DNA of 62,795 nt, taken from contig NW_005201269.1 in NCBI RefSeq assembly GCF_000372725.1, positions 27,280 through 90,074 on the forward strand, in the 5' to 3' direction. The DNA comes from Emiliania huxleyi CCMP1516. Lineage: Eukaryota; Haptophyta; Isochrysidales; Noelaerhabdaceae. Below, piece after piece: positions 57,801-62,795 of the stretch. The notes under the pieces are model-generated. The model did not search any database. It was not told the origin of the DNA and worked only from the letters and a program-made list of their open reading frames with translations. Each line of letters starts with the position of its first letter. Position 1 is the stretch's first letter. The position numbers were made by a program, and so were the translations under genes.

Positions 57801-58495
57801 AGCGGCGCGTCCACAGCTGCCGCTGCCGCGCCCGAGGAAGCGCCGCCCGCCCCTACCCGGCCCTCCGCAGCCGCCTCCGCTGCCTCAGTCAAGATCTTGA
57901 CGCACTCGGCGTGGCCCTTCTCCTTGGCAAGTTGCAGCGCCGTCTTGCCGCTCACAGTGCGCGCCGCCGCGTCTGCGCCCGCCCGCAGCAAGCGCCGCAC
58001 GACGGCGGGGCAATTCCAGTAGGCGGCGGCCATCAGCGCGGTGCCGCCGCCGCTGTTCTGCAGGTCCTCAGCGCCGTGCCGAAGCAGCATGTCGACCACG
58101 CGCTCGTGGCCTTGGGTGGCGGCGAGCGTCAGCGCGGTGAGGCCGTCGCTGCTCTGCTGGTTCACTTTCGCGCCGCGCCGCAGCAGCAGCTCGACCACCC
58201 GCTCGTGGCCGTATTGGGCGGCGAACGTCAGCGCGGTGCCGCCGTTGCTAGTCTTCTTGTCGACCTCCGCGCCGTGCCGCATCAGCAGGTCGACCACCCG
58301 CTCGTGGCCTGCCTGGGCGGCGAACATCAGCAGCGTGAGGCCGCTCACCTTGCCTCTCTCGTACGTCGCGTCGACTCGCCCGCCGCCCTCGAGCCACGCC
58401 AGCACCGCCTTCTCCTCGCCACGCTCAGCCGCTAGCACGGCCGCGTCGGTGCAGCTCACATCGTTGGTGCAGCTCATGGAATCTGCACGCGCCAT
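54863..58495 (-). CDS. Ankyrin-repeat protein kinase with HEPN-like C-terminus
   Basis: 1210 residues, no introns. Two ankyrin blocks of about six repeats each (residues ~15-210 and ~295-510; units like SGLTLLMFAAQAGHERVVDL) are clearly duplicates of each other. An SH3/MIB-like block (LLGQRVELSGLSSRPELNGQ, ARSFEGGRYAVALEGG) lies between them. Residues ~515-620 are an Ala/Glu-rich helix with a poly-Lys stretch. Residues ~755-1060 are a Ser/Thr kinase: IGSGGFSRVYEA, catalytic Lys in LVVKRAKSG, HRDVKPDNILLD, and then DTG where DFG is expected (VLADTGFAKD). Residues ~1115-1205 form an alpha-helical domain with RIWANAARHHD, recalling HEPN/DUF4145 modules. Animal and plant ankyrin-kinases are signalling scaffolds; the substrate is unknown. 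The start MARADSMSCTND follows directly on an intergenic stretch. Confidence 0.9.
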   Translation of the reverse strand: MARADSMSCTNDVSCTDAAVLAAERGEEKAVLAWLEGGGRVDATYERGKVSGLTLLMFAAQAGHERVVDLLMRHGAEVDKKTSNGGTALTFAAQYGHERVVELLLRRGAKVNQQSSDGLTALTLAATQGHERVVDMLLRHGAEDLQNSGGGTALMAAAYWNCPAVVRRLLRAGADAAARTVSGKTALQLAKEKGHAECVKILTEAAEAAAEGRVGAGGASSGAAAAAVDAPLLGQRVELSGLSSRPELNGQRGVARSFEGGRYAVALEGGGESVRVRPGNLSPAAAERASSGAAAFSDEVIAAAHRGDEAAVLEWLEGGGRADETYEVGEVSGLTLLTGAAFYGHERVVELLLRRGAEINLQDSDGGTALMGAAFQGHERVIDLLMRHGAEVNLQKSNGFTALMTAAQEGHERVVELLIRHGAEINLQDSNGRTALIDAILQGQERVVDLLLQHGGEVKAQDSHGSTALMAAAISGNPAVVRRLLRAGADTAARAENGKTALQLAKEKGHAECMRAIEEHAAAEAVAEKAAREAAWAAGAEAREAERAAAEATAARHAEALLAEEEAEKEERARESKKGKKKKKKSGSGEADNAAPGPSATAALAPPTPPPAPSPPPADAAAIAAADEALQQAVAAGSYVGLASALEACSGLASPAVLAAARRARDKLKESRKRESQRLRKAHGAAMGALKSLDTADSPSALRAGIAAARPHVGALPALAEEVSAAESKLETLSVASEPAAAEEAAVARPVEIALSDLTAATDGFAEGKLIGSGGFSRVYEASADLHLSLAAPPQLRHLPLVVKRAKSGQSGGLSRAELEVKLLKAVSHPHLLPLLGYCLSPDGVCLLSPLMRGGSLEARLRISDPDRAAQLRRLGMVEPPRPLTWRQRVRVACEATEALVYLHSKGIVHRDVKPDNILLDEKLTAVLADTGFAKDQRPDASVRCRSTAALYMTTGYLCPSIIKGGEYSSKTDGYAIGITLLVCLTSRSEVQLTDRCEDEFDELWTNIDASKVADAAAGWTAAAARAVKDLAKAGDGQKSLCHDSLRNRCTLPEALLALRALLSSAQGGAGMEEAAPAPGDAAAAAARTTGYEPSPLSVQVRGMRTGGDAQARIQGNMLLAFNTLMPRLDAAYASRSAAAPDGFEERINYWHRECGLPPELRRQLHSLRIWANAARHHDAARWRRDGPRSEGEASRLVAAVTEAIGALEG

Positions 58496-58860
58496 ATGTA
58501 TCGTCTGGGTTGCGGCTCTAATGGGGTAGGGGTACGCTGCAAAATACTCAACTATGGCAAATCCTCACGCGTCACGGCTCTTTGAGGGGTAGGGGCCCCG
58601 TGACTTCTCTCGGTAGGAGGGGTCTAGGTTACCTCTACCTCTGAGGGCCTGCGGCCCTCTTGCCTTTACCTCTGGGCAGCCATGGGCCCCTTACCTCTAC
58701 CTCTGAGCGACGGTGCCGTGATTTACCTGTGCGTGATCTCGCCTCGAGGATCTCGCGCGAGAGGCGAGTGATCTCTCGACACTCGAGTGATCTCGAGATG
58801 TTGAGATCTCGTACCTTTTTTTATTTCGCAGCCTCTGATGCTAGAATGAAACAAGCAAGC
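58496..58860. other. Intergenic, promoter side of ankyrin-kinase gene
   Basis: Tandem TTACCTCTACCTCTGAG units (58629-58645, 58690-58707) and a palindrome-rich GATCTCGAGATG / ATCTCTCGA stretch (58735-58812). Confidence 0.5.
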
Positions 58861-58866
58861 AGACAC

Positions 58867-58867
<1 letters not shown>

Positions 58868-58913
<46 letters not shown>

Positions 58914-58926
58914 CACACACACACAT
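58868..58926. repeat. (CA)n microsatellite
   Basis: About 27 CA units with one TT interruption (CACACTTCACAC). Confidence 0.95.
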
Positions 58927-59209
58927 CTTTCTCTCGGGCCCACAGACATCCCACGGTCACGACAGCTGAGTACTCCATGTCATGCACCATGTTGCATGTG
59001 CGAGAACGCAGACAGACGGCAGAGTCCACAGAGAAACGACTTTGGGGTGGTTGGTTCCTTCCTCCACCGCACTACGTCTCTCGCCTCACGTGGCTCGTGG
59101 GTGTCTCGATGGCGGACAGCGAAATTCCAGTCAGCAGTCTGAGTCAAACAAGTGGAGGACGTGTGACACGTATAACATGCGTGCACGAGCACACATGTGC
59201 AGCTGTCAC

Positions 59210-59809
59210 CCCATCACCACACCCCCTCGGCGGCGCAGGGCAAACTCGATGCAAGTGCCGTCCGAGTGCTGAATGTTGGGCTCGCGGTAGTAGATGCCAT
59301 GCGTCTTGTTGATGGCGCGCATGAGCTTCTCGACCGCGGCCTCGGGAGCATCGGTCGAAGGCAGGTAGTCTCTCGAGCCGTGCAGCTCCAGCAGCACCTG
59401 CATCCAAGAGGGCGGGAGGCGTGCCCGAGGAGCGAGGTCCGAGGTGTGGCCCCCAGCGAGGGGTTGCCGCTGAGGGGGAGGTGTGCAGCCGAGAAGATCT
59501 TGTGCGGAGAGGACTTACTTGCAGCCGCGGCTCCTGCTCGGGGCGCAGCTGGTGGACGAGGGGCTCGAGGACTCGCACCCCTCGCAGTCGCTCTTGAGGA
59601 TGTCCACTCTCCGGCCGCGGTAGGTGAGCCAGTCAGGCATGGGCCATGGCTCTACCCGCAACTCTCTCGCTGACACGCGCACCCCGTCGACCTTACGATG
59701 CGCGCTGCGGTCGCATGCCTCCCAAGTCATACGCCACGGCGTGCGATCTAGATTCAGCACACGCGCTTCTGCTCGCATACACTCATACAATGAATTGACA
59801 TCTCTCATG
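59210..59809 (-). pseudogene. METTL24/Methyltransf_21-like relic
   Basis: Two exons with canonical signals: 59519-59809 (donor CAA|GTAAGT) and ~59210-59402 (acceptor GATGCAG|GTG). The protein shows RRVDILKSDCEGCE, the 'K-x-D-x-EG-x-E' motif of FkbM/METTL24-type methyltransferases. After the shift come VLEPLVHQLRPEQEPRLQ, VLLELHGSRDYLP and GIYYREPNIQHSDGTCIEFA, matching the C-terminal half of the family. A missing base just after CEGCE breaks the frame, and the SAM-binding N-terminal part is absent. Hence a decayed copy or base error plus missing 5' exons. Confidence 0.55.
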
Positions 59810-59950
59810 AGTGCGAGATAGGGCTAGCAGTAGGCAGCTAGCCTGTGAGGAGGGCGTCCATAAACACCTCACAAGACCCCCCACACGGTCTCGTCCATGC
59901 CTTGCGGCTGGCGGCGAGATTGCTAGAGGCGGAGCCAGCCTGCTCTAGCC

Positions 59951-60847
59951 TCACATGTTACTTCCTGTCGTCTGTTGTGTTGTTGTGCCCTTGTTTGTTC
60001 CTTTGGCAGATGGCACCTTGGAGTGCTGGGGGGGGCGACAGCTCGGAGAGGAACTTGTGGAGGAGCGCAGTAAGCTGTGTGGGGTTGAGCCGCTCGCGTC
60101 CTCAAGCCAATCGTTGGCCCGGGTAAGGCGGAGGAAACGCCGCCTGAATTCGGAGTGGACCCGTCCACTCTGAGTGCCAAAATTGGCGGCAAGAAAAGGC
60201 TTGACGCCGACGGTCTCGAGGACGAGCTTCTGAAGCTTCGGCCGGACTCCAGCAATGGTGGAGCGGATGGCGGCCAAAAGGGCAATGGAAGTGCCACCAG
60301 CGCCACTGATCTTGGCGGCCTTCTCGCGGTAGACGGCAAAGAAGGGCCTGAGAATCGCCTCGGCGAAGAGGGTGTCGACCCGCTTGTGGCTTGAGGACGC
60401 GTTGGGAGACAACGATCTCGGCCACAATAGCAGACTGTTTCTCACTGACCGACTTGTGGACAGCTACGACCTGCGCAAAGTCGTCGGCGGTGGGGGTGAC
60501 TGACTGTCGTTGGCGACGAACTCGAGCAAGTCGGAAAAGTCACGCGGCTTGAGCTGCTTCAGCTCGTGGCGCGCGCAGCGCACCGCATCGGGGATGGTGC
60601 AGCAAACGGTGGGCGCAATGTTATCCATGTAGACAGCGCCATTCGTGATGAAGAAGAAGCCGATGCCGTCGGTGTCTTGCAGTCGGCTCCATTCGAGGAG
60701 AGTGGCTAGGTTCGCCGCGAGCCCGTCGAGGGCGGTGGCCGGAACGAACTTGCACTCCGTCATCATTGCATCAGCACTCTGTTTAGCGCCTTGCAGGAGA
60801 TCCCGAGTTTGGGAATGCTCCAAGTTTTTGGTGGGCGTGTCAGGCAT
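59951..60847 (-). pseudogene. Unknown protein broken by frameshifts
   Basis: Three minus-strand frames join head to tail. 60847-60500 has MPDTPTKNLEHSQTRDLLQG, DGLAANLATLLEWSRLQDTD, IGFFFITNGAVYMDNIAPTV, LKPRDFSDLLEFVANDSQ. ~60490-60380 has DDFAQVVAVHKSVSEKQSAI, VAEIVVSQRVLKP. ~60380-60050 has RVDTLFAEAILRPFFAVYRE, KAAKISGAGGTSIALLAAIR, STIAGVRPKLQKLVLETVGV, FLRLTRANDWLEDASGS. Each piece is convincingly protein-like, but two frame changes lack splice signals. Family not recognised. Confidence 0.45.
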
Positions 60848-61089
60848 GGCCTGAGCAGGGATAGCGTGTCGGGCTTCACAAAAGGGCTGACGCGACCAGT
60901 CAAGCCGCTGCCACGTGCAAGCCCCACCCGGCTGGCGGGTGGACCTGGGGGCGTGCCGCCCTGCTTGCTCTAGGTGAAACGTCTAAAGGACGAAGATGCA
61001 CGGAGGTGCGACCAACTCAGCACGACGGGCGGAGATGCCAGGCACTAGACCAGCCAGGAAGGACTGAGAGTGTGAATGGAGGGACACGT
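60848..61089. other. Intergenic
   Basis: No gene supported. Confidence 0.5.
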
Positions 61090-61260
61090 CTCACGCGTGG
61101 CTCAGACGGCCACCACACAGGGATTTTAAGGAGAGGGGTGTGGTGCGCTAGCCGTCGCCCACCCTTGGGCGTCCGCCTCTTCCTATCTCTCTTCGCACTC
61201 TCTCGCCGATTCTCGCTGCCGCCCTATTCCCATATCGGCCGGCCCCCTTTTTTATCCAAG
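61090..61260 (+). promoter_or_regulatory. Promoter-like module upstream of the CH-domain gene
   Basis: CACCACACAGGGATTTTAAG, GGTGTGGTGCGCTAGCCGTC, GCCCACCCTTGGGCGTCCGC, then CTCTTCCTATCTCTCTTCGC. The first three blocks align with 5065-5130 (minus, before the F-box gene), and the last two with 47285-47345 (minus). All three are in sense orientation relative to a downstream start or open frame. Confidence 0.5.
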
Positions 61261-61467
61261 CCGCCGAGACTCGGGCGGCGGCCGCTTCCCGAGCACGCTC
61301 AACAAGCGCGGCGGCTCCCCAGCTCAGGCGCGCGTCTAGCTCCGCAGCGCCGACACGCAACAAGTCGCCAAGCCGCGATCAGCCCCAGCGGCTGCTCAGC
61401 CTGGGGCTCACCGACGGCTGCGACCGCCGACCACCCTCCCCTCGCAGGCACCGCACCGACCGCAGCG

Positions 61468-62343
61468 ATGCCCGACGAGAATGTGACCGAGGGACTGTCC
61501 GGATCCAAGGATGGCGAGGCGGCGCGGCAAAAGATGCAGATCAAATCCTTCACCGCGTGGGTCAACCTGCACCTCAAGCAGGCGGGCATGGCCGTCGAGA
61601 ACCTCAAGACAGACTTTGGCGACGGGATCAAGCTGCTGCGCCTCGTCGAGATCATCTCCGAGGAGGAGCTCGGCAAGTACAACCAGAACCCGGTGTCCAA
61701 GTTCCAAAAGGTGGAGAACCTCAACATCCCTCTCAAGTGCGGCCGCGCCCCTCCCTCTCCTCCGCCCTCCACCTCCGCCGTCAGCCCAAATCCTCTTCCG
61801 CCGAGCGCACAACGTCTCCGCATGCCGCACCGAGCGGCATGCAGCAGTCCGGTGCAGCGGCCGACGGCGATCCTGGCGTGGCAGCTTCCCCCGTCGCCTT
61901 CCCCTCCCGCCCTCCTCCCCCGAGAGCGGGCAGCAGTGGGAATCAGCCACCGCCGGCTGGAGCTCCTCCTTGCTCCAACACCATCTCCCTTGCCATCTCA
62001 GCCCGCCGACCCTCCTGCCTCCTCCCATTGCCGCCGCCGCCCTCGCCGCTGCCGCCCTCCGCGTCGCCCGTTTGCTACCGCCCACCACCTCGCTCTCCTT
62101 GCCGCCGCCCCCAGCACCGCCGCTCTGCCCGGGAGAATCCGAAAGAAAAGAAATGCCAACACTCCTTTCTTTCGCTGCCCGGCCGCCGGCCGCCAGCAGC
62201 AGCCACCCCCGGCTCTGTCACCCGAGAGAGAGACCTGTCGAGATGAGACATTAAGCGCGCCCCGGCCGCGCAGGTACATCAACTCCTTCCTCAAGGAGAT
62301 TGGCATCCGCAACACCTACTCCGCCGAGAACATCATCGATGAG
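61468..62343 (+). CDS. Calponin-homology actin-binding protein (filamin/alpha-actinin type), 5' exons
   Basis: Exon 1 61468-61736 and exon 2 62274 to about 62343; the gene continues beyond the window. After a 22-residue charged lead (MPDENVTEGLSGSKDGEAAR) a CH domain begins: QIKSFTAWVNLHLKQAG, LKTDFGDGIKLLRLVEII, YNQNPVSKFQKVENLNIPLK, then across the junction YINSFLKEIGIRNTYSAENI-ID. This is the first half of an actin-binding CH tandem as in filamin or alpha-actinin. The 537-nt intron (AA|GTGCGG...GCGCAG|G) restores the AAG codon, and the frame happens to stay open through it. The donor of exon 2 is probably GATGAG|GTCGAA. The rest of the window (62344-62795) is a (CA/CG)-rich intron ending near CTCTACAG at 62786. 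Confidence 0.85.
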
Positions 62344-62795
62344 GTCGAAGCCACCGCACACGCACACACACGCACACGCACGCACGCACGCACGCACGCA
62401 CACCACTCACCTCTCCGCCGCCGCCTCTCCTCCGCGTCCCGCCGCCTCTCTGCCTCCGCCCTCGCCACCACGGGTGGAGGCCCGCACACCCACCGCCGCC
62501 CCTCAGTCACGCCTGCGGTCTGCACGACAGAGGCTTGCTCCACACACGACGAGGGCGGAGCGTTGCAGCCTGCTGCATGCCGCCGCACCCCGCCCCTCTC
62601 ACGCCGCCGCATCCCCTGGCGCTCAATCCGCCGCGCGCGGGGTCCGGAGTGTTTGCGGGGTACGGTGCCTGCCTGCCGCGTGGCCCACCCCCCCTCGCCG
62701 GGTCTCAGTCGAGAAAAGTATCCCCCAACTGCGCCTAGGCCGGCGCGGGGGCCACACAAGCGGGTGCCTGACGTGTCGCTCTACAGCCCAACATG

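Noticed and set aside
56825..58435. 536-codon + strand ORF opposite the ankyrin-kinase
   Set aside because: Antisense shadow of the regular ankyrin codons; its repeats mirror the ankyrin units and show no domain.

Overview
The window reads as nuclear DNA of a GC-rich unicellular alga, most likely a haptophyte of the Emiliania/Gephyrocapsa type. This is inferred from protein style and intron structure, not from a marker gene. Genes are interrupted by short introns (about 45-540 nt) and sit singly on both strands, with no operons or bacterial ribosome binding sites. Several introns only make sense with a GC donor instead of GT. The first ~420 bases are homopolymer-rich poor sequence, and a run of exactly 100 N (36195-36294) is an assembly gap. 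Layout, 0-10 kb: terminal exon of an unknown gene; kelch protein; DUF3431-glycosyltransferase fusion; F-box protein; seven-exon cytosolic tryptophanyl-tRNA synthetase; APH/choline-kinase-like protein with a frameshift. 10-20 kb: a TIR-like 'SHRW' protein with a cut-off armadillo array; a three-exon ER-luminal protein ending KVEL; a C-type-lectin/multi-TM/TIR-like receptor; a mitochondrial carrier; a second kelch protein; a conserved unknown protein. 20-33 kb: SR-rich exon; AlkB-like/UBA/Bles03 fusion; a frameshifted relic; a second DUF3431 protein; a 5'-truncated reverse-transcriptase-type element; many dispersed repeats. 33-45 kb: third kelch protein; palindrome beside the gap; a gene with tandemly duplicated exon-intron units; STAS-like relic; a ten-exon GPR155/LYCHOS-like PIN-transporter/GPCR protein. 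45-63 kb: a protein of fourteen 15-residue Cys-His modules; a composite element bounded by inverted repeats; an RMI1/TDRD3-like OB-fold/polyQ/RGG protein; RGG protein; a 1210-residue ankyrin-kinase; METTL24-like relic; the 5' end of a calponin-homology (filamin/alpha-actinin type) gene. Themes: lineage-specific multidomain fusions (lectin-TIR, AlkB-UBA-Bles03, DUF3431-GT, ankyrin-kinase-HEPN-like) beside ordinary housekeeping genes (TrpRS, SLC25 carrier, CH-domain protein). The most unusual signal is in the introns. Several carry hairpin-forming 3' modules shared between introns and genes, or are bracketed by direct repeats of 10-27 bp that look like target-site duplications. This points to intron-generating mobile elements (introners). 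A second theme is a dense dispersed-repeat landscape, including a promoter-like module found upstream of unrelated genes.
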